Of a DNA stretch of 64,000 bases, positions 10,780 through 22,848 are shown one piece after another; position 1 is the stretch's first letter, and each line of letters starts with the position of its first letter. The stretch covers positions 5,950,001-6,014,000 of the forward strand of contig JAJEKV010000064.1 in assembly GCA_021234155.1 (NCBI GenBank), in the 5' to 3' direction. This DNA comes from Isoetes taiwanensis (taxonomy: Eukaryota > Streptophyta > Lycopodiopsida > Isoetales > Isoetaceae). The notes beneath the pieces were generated by a model. That model was not told where the DNA came from and did no database searches. It was given only the letters and a program-made list of their open reading frames with translations. A program made the translations under genes and the position numbers.

Positions 10780-12040
10780 AATCCACCAATCCAAGGCATA
10801 ACTATCTTGAGCTATATCTTTAGAATATGGTCCTAATTGACCTACACATGTCCTCGAAATTGGGGTTGAGGACTAGACCGTAAAATATTGGGCAAATTAT
10901 AAAATTGCACTAGTATTTTACTTACACTTAAATTATAAAAATACCCTTTGCGATTTGGTCCGTAGTAGGCCAGCCTAAATCCAGTGGAGCATTTGCCAAA
11001 ATCACTAGCAGCTCCATGGATCGCTTTCTTTTAAGTTCAGGCTTTCTGCAACAGGCCATGACTTAAGTTTAACCATAAACGGATGAATGGAATGGAATGG
11101 AATGATATGGCGAAATTGTTTTTATATGAATGAAACGAAATTGCATGTCTTCCCAAAATAAACACTTGCTCAAGACTATGGCTCTAGCGACATCTGCCAT
11201 CGCCAGACCCGTCTTTCCTCTTCTTCTCCATCTTTGCCATCTGCCTTGAAATGTTATTCTTTCAGATCTCATGCTTTGGATTCTGAAATATTCTTTCAGA
11301 TTTTATTCTTTGGATTGTGCTTTGGATTGTGCCCAGCCATAGAAGCCCTTCAAATCGATATGGTAGAGTCCCCAAATTGTGGTGAGAATGGAACCGAAAC
11401 TACAGAGATGTTGCCCAAATCCATGCTTATATGATGACTTCCTTTTCCTGAGCGCACCTATTTAAGATGTAAGGATGTATAAGCATAATGAATAGTATCT
11501 GATTTATCGAATCTGGATAACTTGTTCAAGTGTCCTCATTGCCTTCAGTTGCCCTTTAGCCAATAATTCTTGTAGCTGGATCCCCACACTATTAGAGATC
11601 ACCACTAACAATGGCTTCGTTTCTACAGCCCAACCGTAGTCTATTGTTTTCAAGTGTTGATACCGTGGCGGGTCATTGAGATTTGGCCTCCACTTCTTAG
11701 GGTGAAATCACACTACGGCTAAACTCAATTAAATACGTGGCAAGTTTAGGCAAGTGTTCAGCCCCAAAAACATTCTGCCACCTACTCGATATCACACTAT
11801 GGTGTCCAAATTATTCAAAAAGCCTTCCATGTCATCTGCCACACAAGCGGCAATAATCTGTGACAGAGCCTGATAAATTTTGATAAAGCCTGATATAATC
11901 GCTTTTAATCCTTCTGATCTCCGCTATTCTTCATAAAAATCAGTGTATTACTACTATAATATAGGTCGGAATGGCTTCCTGCTCATGTGTGTGCTAAAAG
12001 CCCCATCCATGTTACCGGAAATCTGATTGAAATAGTCCCA
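10780..12040. other. Non-coding stretch without a recognised gene
   Basis: At about 10893-10965 an AT-rich phrase (GGCAAATTATAAAATTGCAC ... AAATTATAAAAATACCCT) resembles one at about 55217-55275 upstream of RAB7, suggesting a dispersed repeat. The short open frames (for example 11234-11434) have no recognisable domain. Confidence 0.4.
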
Positions 12041-12041
12041 A

Positions 12042-12094
12042 GATTGAAATGGATTCATCTTTTCTCGATTGAAATGGATTAATCTTTTCTCGAT
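12042..12094. repeat. 25-bp tandem repeat, 2.2 copies
   Basis: The unit is GATTGAAATGGATTcATCTT plus TTCTC. Copies at 12042-12066 and 12067-12091 differ at one base. Confidence 0.9.
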
Positions 12095-12140
12095 TCCTCT
12101 TCACCCATCGCTTGGCTCTTCCTCTTGATCTGTCTTTCAC

Positions 12141-12200
12141 GGATCTGCCACCGATTTCACAGATCTGCCACCGATTTCACATATTTGCCACTGATTTTCA
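12141..12200. repeat. 20-bp tandem repeat, 3 copies
   Basis: Three head-to-tail units based on rGATCTGCCACCGATTTCAC lie at 12141-12160, 12161-12180 and 12181-12200. The third is more diverged. Confidence 0.9.
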
Positions 12201-12233
12201 CCAATTTTCAGGCTACATGCAACCGATTCATCT

Positions 12234-12352
12234 GAACTCCAATAATTTCCAGAAAACTCCTGCCGGATTGCATGAGAACTCCAATAATTTCGAGAAAACT
12301 CCTGCCGGATTGCGTGAGGGCGCCTAATTTCCAGAAACTCCCGCCGGATTGC
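12234..12352. repeat. 42-bp tandem repeat, about 2.8 copies
   Basis: Units at 12234-12275 and 12276-12317, with a diverged third at 12318-12352, share GAACTCCAATAATTTCCAGA and CCGGATTGC. A further relic with CCCGCCGAATTGC lies at about 12380-12393. Confidence 0.85.
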
Positions 12353-12518
12353 ATAAACAGGTAACCTTAAAGCATGATCTCCCGCCGAATTGCGCGAGCA
12401 GGTGATGACGTGGTGCCTGCCGAAATTTGGGACAGGGAAATTCCCCCGTCCAAAAATGTAAGGGTGCCAAAAGGCTGACTGGACATTTGGCACCCTGGAT
12501 GTGATATGTGGTGCATGC

Positions 12519-15450
12519 CTAAACTCCACATGGCATTTTTCTGTTGGTTTTTATTTTACATTTTTTTAGTTTGGCCTCTAGTGTGATTTCGGTCTTACTC
12601 CAACAATCCCTGTACTGCATTGCGTATGAGGTGCTTTTCTTAGCAACTAGTTCAAACCAAGAGACAAACACCTCCTCATAATGGGTGTGACTAGGATCCT
12701 GTATTGGGTCCTCCTCGACGTAAGCCATCCATATTGGACAGTTATCATGTGGTCTAATGAGCAAGACCATACCTTTCGTAACATCTTGATATGGATAAAA
12801 AATTTTGACTGTATTTTTAACGACCTGAATATGGCCCTACCGAGGAGCTTGTTCAATGTGTTCATCCACCAACACATCCTCGGGTTCTTCCAATGGTTGT
12901 TGCCTAGTGCTGGGCCAGAAATCTTGAATGATCTATCGGGCTGCACATCCCCAAGCACACACAAGAGAGTGGACCAATAGTCAATTACCTCATTCATATA
13001 TGTGTTGGACCATGAGTTATTGCCTGCTCTGGAGATAACTGCCCAGTGCATCATGTACTTGGCAATAGATGCTCTCAATGCACCTATATCTTTCAAACTC
13101 CCATATGGTTGCACGACCTTGGGTGATCCCTTCAGAATCATAGGCAGACCGTTGGCATCCTCCTTCCACATCCTGATTCCTTTTTCAGGTAGTCACTCCC
13201 TATGCCTGGGCCTCATCTTATAGAACATTAATGGCCATCCATCTTTCATGCAGAACTTGAAGAGGATGAGGTTCTAAATGACCATATAACCAGTCCTTCT
13301 TATCAGGGATGAAACCTTTCACGAATTCCTTCCAGTTAGGGACCTCAGTCACAAGGTAAGGTGAAGGAAATTTGGAACTACACTTCCTGAAGAGTTGCAT
13401 AAGTTCTGGAATAGTCAATGCATCTGATCTTCTCATCAGAGTCGAGTAGTTTCCAAAGAGAGCATCTATGCCATCATGGATGTGTCCAACCATCATGAAT
13501 CCAAGTTGAACCTGATCAAAAACACCTAACCAAACTAGATAAGACAAGTATGAGAACAAGTACCTATTCTTGTTCTGACTCGAGTAATTATCAAGCTGCA
13601 AGTACAACCTCCTCGATAGCTTCTTTGATTCTTTAAGCATCTTTGGAGGAGGCGAGAAATCACTTCTGATGCCATTCGACATCTTTGTCCACAAAGCCTC
13701 TGTGTTTAGAACCGAGAATGCCCAACCACATTCAGGTCGATTTGTATCTCTCAAATGGCCCCAACTGTCATTAGATACATCCTCAAGAGTCTTTAAAACA
13801 TGATTTAGTGATCCCACATGAAAGTTACTATTGTCGCACCATAGGTCCAAAGAAAAGTGACCCAATGCACCGATGTCGTGTCCATGCATCAATGCTTCCG
13901 TTAGACCGACCTTCAAGCATTCTCCTCTCCACAAAGACTTTGCTAGCTTTTCTAGACGGGGGACCATGGTCTTGTTCTGATCCATTTTATCATGTATAAT
14001 GGTTAAGGCGTGCTCTGGAGAGCGGTGAGACAGAGCTCTCCAAAACCAGTAAAGATTTCTATACGAGATCTGAGCTGTCATATGCGCCTTTCTTTCAATC
14101 GCAAGCTCTCTTCTTTCATTTGGATCTCTTGTCTTAGCAAGCTTTTCCTTTATCACAATACAACTATTGCACTTAGAAAACGCTATTCTCTTGGCAATTC
14201 CAACCTCTGAATGGTTCTCTTTCCATCCATATAGAAAGGATGAGGGAGAGACGTGCTTCCTAGTCATCTCCATGACTGCAATATCGATCTTTTGGTGTAT
14301 ATCTTTTTTGTCAATATGGAAGGTAGCCTCTTCACATTTTGTCTGATGCCCTCACTTGTAATTTTTGAACGGTGTGGCATTGTCTCTGCATTTTCATCTA
14401 TATACGTCGATAGGATAACATTACCAGCTAGTGTATATTACCTCGACTTCTTAGAGCTACAATTTCCATGTTCTGCAATTCTATGCCCCTCCATGAAGAG
14501 CTTCCTCCATTTGTAAAAAGTAGACATGGGAATGCCATATGCTCTATGCCATGCTTTCATGCACACCTGCTTGTTGTTGAGCATTATATATATTTTACTT
14601 TACCATTTTTAGAACAGAGGTCTAACATATTATATGAAAAGGTTGTGCGATCCGAGCTTTTCACGTTCCAATAGAAAGTTCTCATCTTGGCTACCTCTTT
14701 GGTTGTGAAATTAGCACAACATCTCCTCAGGCAGCACAATGATGACCTAAACTGGAGAATGGCATTAGCAGTGGTTATCACATTTACTGAATTCTGGACG
14801 TGCTCTAGGTCTCCGGGTGACCATCTTGTAGGGTCTTTCTGGGGCTATGTTCACCTCCTGCTTCAGACTATATGGTTCGATCTCCATGTCCTTCTCCTTA
14901 ACCGCTACCACTAGCCTGGATACAGGAACACCGTCAACAAACACCAATGCTATTGGCCATCTAACAAGATCATGTATTTGCGGCAGGCAGAGGAAATAGG
15001 GCCACAACAGTAGCTCCTAACCATTCGTCACCCAAACTCACGTCATCTACAACATGATTTGGATCTGTAAAAATAATGACCCCAGATGCATAAGGCAGAT
15101 TGCAGCATTCATGCAATAGAGTATACTGCTTCTCCATAAGCTCGTCTCTAGAGATCGCCTGCATTGTGTTGGCCTCTTGATCTTCAAAGGTTTCATTCTC
15201 TGTGTTGTATTGTGTTGCATTCTCTGTGCAAATGACATCCGTCTCCTCGAATAGACCTTTGATATCTTTCTTGTTCCAGAGAATAAAAGTACCCACAGCC
15301 TCAGCAAGCATCCCTATCTCGGTTTCTAGATATGGGAGTGGCAACTGCCCATCAAAGACTTCATGAAGCGAGACGACCACCAGATCCTCTGGCACACGAA
15401 CATTGTGATGGTGCATGAAAGTATGTGCTCTTCCTTGTGCTATCTTGATA
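12519..15450 (-). pseudogene. DUF7869-type gene (transposon-associated), decayed
   Basis: Read on the minus strand. At about 15440-15010 is a DUF8039-like segment (VVVSLHEVFDGQLPLPYLE, then EAVGTFILW). About 14780-14600 holds a cysteine-containing KMRTFYWNVKSSDRTTFSY. About 14560-14450 holds VCMKAWHRAYGIPMSTFY, a DNA-binding-like helix region. The core is an uninterrupted 351-codon stretch at 14273-13218 with LDNYSSQNKNRYLFSYLS and MMVGHIHDGIDALFGNYST, which I recognise as the DUF7869 signature (an acidic D/N-rich motif and a GH..D.ID..F motif, suggestive of an RNase H-like nuclease fold). At 13171-12519 the 3' part continues in another frame. Stops and shifts between the parts show decay. 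The host or transposon role of this family is not established to my knowledge. Confidence 0.65.
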
Positions 15451-15496
15451 CCTAGCATGTGAAGTTCTACTATGTCTTCCATTATGCAGAGAGAAG

Positions 15497-15646
15497 TGCT
15501 CGTCAGGACCGCGGCGGCGATTCTAGCAATCATACACAAATTCCCTATCATACATACAAAGTGCTCAGCCAACATCGCCATCACGATTTTGTTGAGCACT
15601 ACATTGCAGTGCTCAGCAACATCGTTATGGCGATGTTTCCTAGGAT
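15497..15646. repeat. Cluster of three related hairpin palindromes (locus A)
   Basis: Imperfect palindromes lie at about 15497-15531 (GCTCGTCAGGACCGCGGCGG then CGATTCTAGC), 15561-15599 (GTGCTCAGCCAACATCGCCA ... TTGTTGAGCAC) and 15608-15646 (GTGCTCAGCAACATCG ... CGATGTTTCCTAGG). They share the arm pattern GCTCAGcAAcATCGC / GCGATgTTncTGAGC with the palindromes at 29318-29413. They lie inside the 5' part of the DUF7869-type gene relic. Confidence 0.65.
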
Positions 15647-15829
15647 TACAGCCTCTGCAAGAGGAAGGGATTACAACCAGTGCCAACCAATATGGAATGC
15701 AGAGCAGATGCAAATGCAATGACCTTGGAAAGAAAGCAGGATGTACTGATAGAGACATAATAAAATGGTATAAACGATCGCTGCAGCAATTCTTTTGACT
15801 TCGACGACATCCATCAAGCAAAGCATGGC

Positions 15830-16148
15830 AGATTCAAGCCTAAGCAGCATGATGCAATTAACAGACAACAGGTGTTAATACTAGGAAGACAACAATTATG
15901 GAGCAACGGGGATGCAAATGCGATTACATGAATCTTAATTATCTTTTCAGAATATAAACTGGAGATTAGAGACTGGTTTAGCGCTCTGTTTGTCAATGTG
16001 GGTGCCTTCGATTTTGGATGAACCTGCCTTCAAAATCAGTGATTCCAATTCGATCACAGTGCGCCTGTGGAGTGGCTTGAGAGACTAGACATTTCTAAAA
16101 TTATTCAAATGTCGAATGTCCTTCCACTAAAAGCAGCGCCAAGAATGG

Positions 16149-16184
<36 letters not shown>

Positions 16185-17480
16185 CAAAAAGGCACGCAAA
16201 GGCTACAAAAAATTAGGGCAAAGTAGTATAAATTGAATTGTACTTATTGTGGTTAATGCGATAGAAAGAAATGTTAGATCTACTGAATGGCAGATTTATC
16301 GCATTTGACCATTTTGAAGCATTAAAGTGTTTCTTGCTTTTTTTATTTGTGAATTGTGTTCACACAATTCATTTCAGCTCTCATGAATATGCAAAATCTT
16401 TGATTAACTTGATGCTGAATATATCAATTTATATATATTACCCTTCTTTGATGCATCCAACATTTTTGAGGATCGAGATGTTATTTACGACAAATAAATG
16501 TTGAGACCTTGTGTCTGCAAGCATACCACAAAGTAAACGATTTTTGCAAGGCAAGGCCGAATTAGTCTACAACCCTAATACATTTTTTTAGATATTATCC
16601 TACCCGTTCTATTTATCTCCGGAATTGCTGAATGGAAAAAGATGCACCGAAAGGAGAGGAAATATAAAAGATGCAAACCAAAGCATTGTTGAGTGGAAAA
16701 AGAGGTGTGTCAATGAGAAAGATACAATAAAAGGCAAGAGGCGCATGCAAATTTTTAGTCTTTTCTAATTTCGAGGACAGTCGATGATGAAACAAGAGAA
16801 TCTAACCGCTAATCAACATGCCAATTCAAATTTGGGTGACATGGAGGCACGATGTGGATAGCGACGTGCATAGGCTACAATTGCAAGAAAAGTTGTAGAT
16901 TGATTGGGTTGGCGTGCTAAAATTGAAACTCAGAAACCTTATCCTATATAGAGATGGAAACATGGTTCGGATAACAGCCTATTTGAAAACATAGAGAACG
17001 CCGAACCCTTGGAAACACATCCTAGTTGGGAACGATGTTCCTGGTAACTATACACGACTCGACGTGAACAGATGACTACCATATCACAAGATTGTGTGGC
17101 TAATAGATGAGGTGGAGGATTGTCATAATATTAAAATCCTACACCTTTGGCATGCAATAAGACAAACTATGATGTAGTAGATCTACATCATCGAAAACAT
17201 AAGATATGGCCTAATGGTTCCAATTGTGCACGCGAGAGATGATGGGCCTACAACAGGAATCCTTTTTATATGCAGCAAACCCGCATAGCAAATGATTTGG
17301 AAACATGCATAAGTGGGGATGCAAAACATGCCTTTACGTGAGGAAAGAGCAATATAGAAATGAAGTGCATATGGGAGTCTGTGACAAGGTAGCTGCACAT
17401 CGCAGGCTACCCAAAAAATGAAAAACACAGGGAATATCCAGTTATAACACCTGGACCCCAAATAAAATTGTGTGCTACAG
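15830..17480. other. Non-coding stretch with an A32 homopolymer
   Basis: An uninterrupted run of 32 A lies at 16152-16183. It might be the tail of a retroposed sequence on the plus strand, but I see no clear body upstream. A phrase at about 16831-16945 (TGACATGGAGGCACGATGTG ... GGCGTGCTAAAA) recurs at about 23166-23250. No gene is recognised. Confidence 0.5.
16831..16945 (+). repeat. Dispersed repeat, copy 1
   Basis: Shares the order GGGTGAsrTGGAGGC, GTGGATAGC, GAATTGCAAG and GGCrTGCTAAAA with 23166-23250 at moderate identity. Confidence 0.5.
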
Positions 17481-17704
17481 ATATTGGCTAGTGTACCTGC
17501 CGAGAGCTTATCGCCGGGATTAAAAAACCCCGCCCTTTCGGGTTTTCGAGGAAAAACCCTAGTGATAAAATATCGGCAAGGGGCTTGGACAACGCAGGGC
17601 TACTAAACGTTCCCACAAAAAAACCCATGCTCCACAGAGAATACCTAAGTCGCGCATCACCCCTGGACCTGCACATCATCAACATAAAAACCAATAGAGA
17701 AAAA

Positions 17705-17806
17705 ACCTCGAAAAGCGAGGGGCTGGTCACGCGTGCCACGCGACAAAAAATAATATTTACACCTCGAAAAAGCGAGGGGCTGGTCATGTGTGCCACGCGA
17801 CAATTA
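17705..17806. repeat. 56-bp tandem repeat with CCTCG/CGAGG hairpin, 2 copies
   Basis: Two copies offset by 56 bp each begin CCTCGAAAA(A)GCGAGGGG, a small hairpin, followed by CTGGTCaygyGTGCCACGCG. Confidence 0.85.
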
Positions 17807-17984
17807 TAACAAATATGAACATATAAATAACAATTGTAAGGGGGGGAGGGTGGGGGCCATGGATACTGCTGAGAGATGAGAAAGCGCAGATGAAAAGTCG
17901 ATGAAGAACTCTGCAATAAATAGCAATCCCCCAACCTGATGAACAGCCTAAAAATGTATGCGATGCATGCATGCTCGTCTTGTG

Positions 17985-18024
17985 CAAGAATGTCGATTCG
18001 CTATGCGAATCGATGACATTCTTG
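17985..18024. repeat. 40-nt hairpin palindrome
   Basis: The left arm CAAGAATGTCGATTCGC pairs with GCGAATCGA(tga)CATTCTTG, a 17-bp stem with one 3-nt bulge and a TAT loop. Confidence 0.8.
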
Positions 18025-18029
18025 TTGAT

Positions 18030-20240
18030 TGTAATGTCTGTGTTTGAAGAAGACAAGGTAGAAGCCGATACAACACTTTCATGTATTTTATCTCTAATTT
18101 TAGTCCGTAACCAAGCATTTGGGCAGAATGAGAGTACAGGAACATGGCAGATGGTAGTGAAGAATGCAGGAGTAAGGTAGGGGTGCCATCAATGGTGAAC
18201 TTAAGAAAAAAACTATTGTCAAATCCACATTACAAGGCCAAATGCTAAAATTTTTGCATAAACATGTGCTCTAAGATATGTCGAGCCCGAATTCGCCTGT
18301 TGTACATCCTGAAATTAAATCTACAAATCAAAATTATCACTCAAAGTCAGGGGGTCCAGACACCCTAATAGTGATAAGTTAGCTGCAATGGCACATTCTG
18401 TTCATGTGAGGCAAAGATCCTTAATGGTGAGGCGATGATTATGGCATGGCGATGAAATGCATCTGCATGGTGGGAAGGAGATGAAGACCTGGTGACAACC
18501 TGTAACCAGAATGGTGGTAGAACCAATTGACACATTTGAGTATCTAAATGGTGATAGTAAATATCTTACAAAATTAAAGGATTTCCAGCATACACTTGTA
18601 TACACTTACCTAGGAACTGCTTGATTATCACTTGGATCATGACTTAGGAGAAATTGAACCCCTATTGACCAGATTACTAGCGAATTGCCATCATCTGCTT
18701 GCATCTGTAAACAAACAACAAAAATCTTGTCAATCAAAATATAATGCCTCGTGTTATGATCAACAAGATTGCCCCCAAAGTTCGAATCATCTACTCTGCA
18801 GAAATATCAAAGACAAAGAATAATGATAAACAAAATGAACTAAGCTTCAACATTAAGTAACCTAACTAACATATGCCTCAATTCAGAGGACAACACTTCA
18901 AATTGCTAAAATGCAATTTCATATTGTGCAAAAATAATTTCTATAAGCACAATTTCATATTGTGCAGAAATGATTTGGTCTCAAAGACCACATTGTTAAG
19001 ATGTTCTGCCTGCAATCTTCATAAAAGGGAGTCCACAGTTACCATGCAATTGCAGACGAGTTTACAAAATCAGTTGGTTCATAGGGCATGCCAATCACAG
19101 GAAATAGAGACGGCTTCAATATTTCTTTCAGTTGAAGTTAGGAACATTGGAGACCTGCACAATAAGCTATCAATTAGATAAAGCAAGAGTCTTTGAAAAC
19201 AGAAGGCCTGAATACAACCTTAACATCCGATATCAAACATGGTGCATTTATGGGCATTTTTTGGTAGATGAAAATCTATTACAGAATCTAAGGCAAAACT
19301 GTATCGTGTTCCATCTTGAACAAGCCAAATTTCATTCCCAAATGGAAGCAAAACCATCTATCTTTGATAGTTGTGAAGTCATTGAAAAGTCATGTTTCTC
19401 AACTCCATTTAGGAATGAAAATAAAAGAACATAAGCAGGAACATTTAGATGAAAGAGTTAATCAGAATTTCCCAAAGGAATGAATCAATGAATATAGACA
19501 TGCAGCATATGCAATAGTATCATGCACCTAATCAAGAAGCAGAAAATGAAAAAGCAACTACCAAACTTACTAGATAGATAAAAGAATAAGCATGAACTTC
19601 TTCAGCTCTCTCATCCCTGCATGCATCAGAGAGCAGCATCAGAATGCATGCATTTAAGCCCGAATTCCATATTAATATTGAAAAAAAATCTCTGAAGCTT
19701 TACCTCTACCTTCCACTGCTCAAACTACAGGCCAACTTTTGTTTTTACATCATTTGTTGGTTTAAGCACTGCAATAAGAGGTCTGGAAGACTTGCGCTTC
19801 CTATCGGAGCATAGGAGGAGCTTCATTAGCATCTTCAAACTTGCTCTAAGATTCGTTAACACAAGGAGGAGGACCTGCAATAAATAATCATGAGAATGAA
19901 TCATAATTCATGCTTGAATCAAACGAATTAGACTAAAAGTTTGAGAGCTTACCTCTTCTCCTAATGCCACAAACAGAAGCTGGAGACTCATAACAGGCAC
20001 CATAAAAGAATACAGGAGGAAGCATGAACTTCAAAAGGGGCCATGCAATCTATTGCAAGCAAAGAAAGAAAGATCAAATGCTTAGAACTGGCCACGTCAA
20101 GGATCCTGAGGATTTGCAGCTTAACCATGGTTTTTACCTTAAAAATCCTCATACAAATTCGAAAACCATTTTCACTGTAAATCATGTATCGCAAAACTGC
20201 GGCAAAATCAAGATCATGGATCCAAACCCTAACTGGAAAA
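18030..20240. other. AT-rich non-coding stretch
   Basis: There are only short frames without recognisable motifs. A 22-nt phrase, AATTTCATATTGTGCA plus flanks, is repeated at about 18916 and 18950. Introns of an unrecognised gene cannot be excluded. Confidence 0.4.
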
Positions 20241-20246
20241 TGGGAT

Positions 20247-20507
20247 TGTAACTTCAACAAGGAAGCTCCATTTCTTAAACATGAGCATGCATTGGAAAGC
20301 TTAGAGAAGAGCCTATTAAACATGTTAGGTACATGTTTCTCAAATTTCTAGTCTAAATATGTCAAATATGACAAAATGCATTTGCTCCTCCAAATTTACA
20401 ACAGAATAGTAACAGGGCCGTAACTTCAACAAGGAAGCTCCATTTCTTAAACATGAGCATGCATTGGAAAATTTAGAGAATAGCCTATAAAAGATGCTAG
20501 GTGCATG
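20247..20507. repeat. Direct repeat, two copies of 88 bp, 173 bp apart
   Basis: 20247-20334 and 20420-20507 both read GTAACTTCAACAAGGAAGCT, CCATTTCTTAAACATGAGCA and TGCATTGGAAA in order, with scattered changes toward the right end. Confidence 0.85.
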
Positions 20508-20950
20508 CACCAATCAAAGAAGTAACAATCAGAACGCAATGTGCATCTTCTATGGAGAGAATGCACATAAGATGCACCTGTCAACAAAATGTATTAGCTA
20601 AAAGGTTCAGTTATGCATCAGACAACTTGAATGGATACCTGGGCATCGCCAATAAGCTGACCTTCCAAAAGCAAATATATATAAAGCCCACATTCAAACT
20701 ATGGAAAAGGACTGGAAGGATCCGATTCTGAACAAAAATATAAGCTCAAAGCCTTCCTTCCATTCAAAGAAATAGAAAAAGAACAGGCATCAATTAGTTC
20801 GAGAAAAAGAGAGCAAACTGAAAGACTCTGGAAGAAATGTGTCATACGATGGAATAGGTGAATTTGTATGGAATATTGAGGTTTTTCCATACTAAGGTAT
20901 TAGAGATGAAAAATGGAGATCATGGAATAAAATAACGGCTAAGATTAGCC

Positions 20951-22703
20951 AAATGGCTATTTTGTAGCAATTTTGCCAAGAAAAACGGCTAAAGTAAATG
21001 GAAAAAATGCCCAAAAAAAAGAAAATTTTAGCCCAATTTTTTTGCCGCCCAAGTGAGTTTTTAGGTTGAATAGCCAAACCTTTACCTCCAGACATATCCA
21101 TTGGGACATCGATTAGCTAAACCTAAGATAGAGTGGGCTTGGAAAAATGGATAGATTAGCCCGAAATTCAACACCAATTTATGTACTAACTTTAAGGAAT
21201 TTCAAATAGGGTTTATGTTTCCTTTTTTTTTCCCCCCTTTCCTTTCTCGTTCCAAGTACAAAGTTAAAGCATTAGAGGAAAAGGAACAATGTCGTGCCCT
21301 TTTTTTTTAGGTTTTTCAACATGTTCATATATGTTCGTGTCTTGATTTATGTATTTACAATAAATTCAATGTCTTTGCCCGAATGCTTGGATTTTTTTAA
21401 ATCATTATAGCGTGATGGCTAATATTTGCCTTTCCATTTTGTGAAAGTTTAGCCAAAAGCAAGAAACTGTGATGGAGAAAAACCATTTAATTTAGCCAAG
21501 TGTTAGAAACTTCTAGCCCCAATTTGAAGGTAGTTTAGCTTAACTTATTTTGGCTACACTAAAATATAGGAGTAGTAATTTATTCCATGATGGAGATGAA
21601 CCTGGAGAATAATATGTGATGACACTTCTGCATGGAAATTTTAAGACCAGGCTGCAGATGAAATCGTCCATTCCATATCTTTGGATTGAAAGCAAGGGAA
21701 TCGAAGGAAGAGTTAGGAACTGTAAGAGGCGGTTGCCATAGCCAGAAATAGATAGTATTTTAACGTCACGCCACTAGGCAGCATCCAACTAGACATGTGA
21801 CCACACACCACACAACATTGCTTGGTCCAAATGGCTATTTTGTAGCAATTTTGCCAAGAAAAACGGCTAAAGTAAATGGAAAAAATGCCCAAAAAAAAGA
21901 AAATTTTAGCCCAATTTTTTTGCCGCCCAAGTGAGTTTTTAGGTTGAATAGCCAAACCTTTACCTCCAGACATATCCATTGGGACATCGATTAGCTAAAC
22001 CTAAGATAGAGTGGGCTTGGAAAAATGGATAGATTAGCCTGAAATTCAACACCAATTTATGTACTAACTTTAAGGAATTTCAAATAGGGTTTATGTTTCC
22101 TTTTTTTTCCCCCCTTTCCTTTCTCGTTCCAAGTACAAAGTTAAAGCATTAGAGGAAAAGGAACAATGTCGTGCCCTTTTTTTTTAGATTTTTCAACATG
22201 TTCATATATGTTCGTGTCTTGATTTATGTATTTACAATAAATTCAATGTCTTTGCCCGAATGCTTGGATTTTTTTAAATCATTATAGCGTGATGGCTAAT
22301 ATTTGCCTTTCCATTTTGTGAAAGTTTAGCCAAAAGCAAGAAACTGTGATGGAGAAAAACCATTTAATTTAGCCAAGTGTTAGAAACTTCTAGCCCCAAT
22401 TTGAAGGTAGTTTAGCTTAACTTATTTTGGCTACACTAAAATATAGGAGTAGTAATTTATTCCATGATGGAGATGAACCTGGAGAATAATATGTGATGAC
22501 ACTTCTGCATGGAAATTTTAAGACCAGGCTGCAGATGAAATCGTCCATTCCATATCTTTGGATTGAAAGCAAGGGAATCGAAGGAAGAGTTAGGAACTGT
22601 AAGAGGCGGTTGCCATAGCCAAAAATAGATAGTATTTTAACGTCACGCCACTAGGCAGCATCCAACTAGACATGTGACCACACACCACACAACATTGCTT
22701 GGT
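20951..22703. repeat. Near-identical tandem duplication, unit about 877 bp
   Basis: Unit 1 (about 20951-21828) and unit 2 (21829-22703) match base for base except for about five substitutions and a one-base change in a T run. The duplication is head to tail. No coding sequence is recognised inside; the unit holds a T-rich stretch and repeated 'gcccaa' phrases. High identity implies a recent event, or an assembly artefact. Confidence 0.95.
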
Positions 22704-22729
22704 TGGGCCCTGCCCCCAACCACTTTACA

Positions 22730-22848
22730 TTGCGTCTGTGGGTTTTGACACCCAACAGTTCAGAGTGCGATTCTGGGCAGTCTCGAACTCGAGACCTATA
22801 GTTGCTAGACCTAGTGTATTACCACTAGACTAAACGCCCAGACGCAAC
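22730..22848 (-). repeat. tRNA-like segment with A and B boxes (SINE-type)
   Basis: On the minus strand an A box TAGTCTAGTGG (22832-22822) and a B box GAGTTCGAGAC (22790-22780) occur at normal pol III promoter spacing of about 50 bp. Both fit the tRNA consensus (TRGYnnAnnGG and GwTCRAnnC). A convincing T stem and full cloverleaf are not present, so a SINE head or tRNA pseudogene is likelier than a working tRNA. The segment is bracketed by inverted TTGCGTCTGtGGG / CCCAGACGCAA. Confidence 0.5.

Noticed and set aside
12141-12352. CRISPR-like array
   Set aside because: Repeats are head to tail without unique spacers, and the DNA is a plant nuclear genome.
16152-16183. A32 run as proof of a retroposed gene
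   Set aside because: No identifiable body or flanking duplication precedes it.
22766-22848. Functional tRNA gene
   Set aside because: A and B boxes fit, but no paired T stem or coherent cloverleaf could be drawn.
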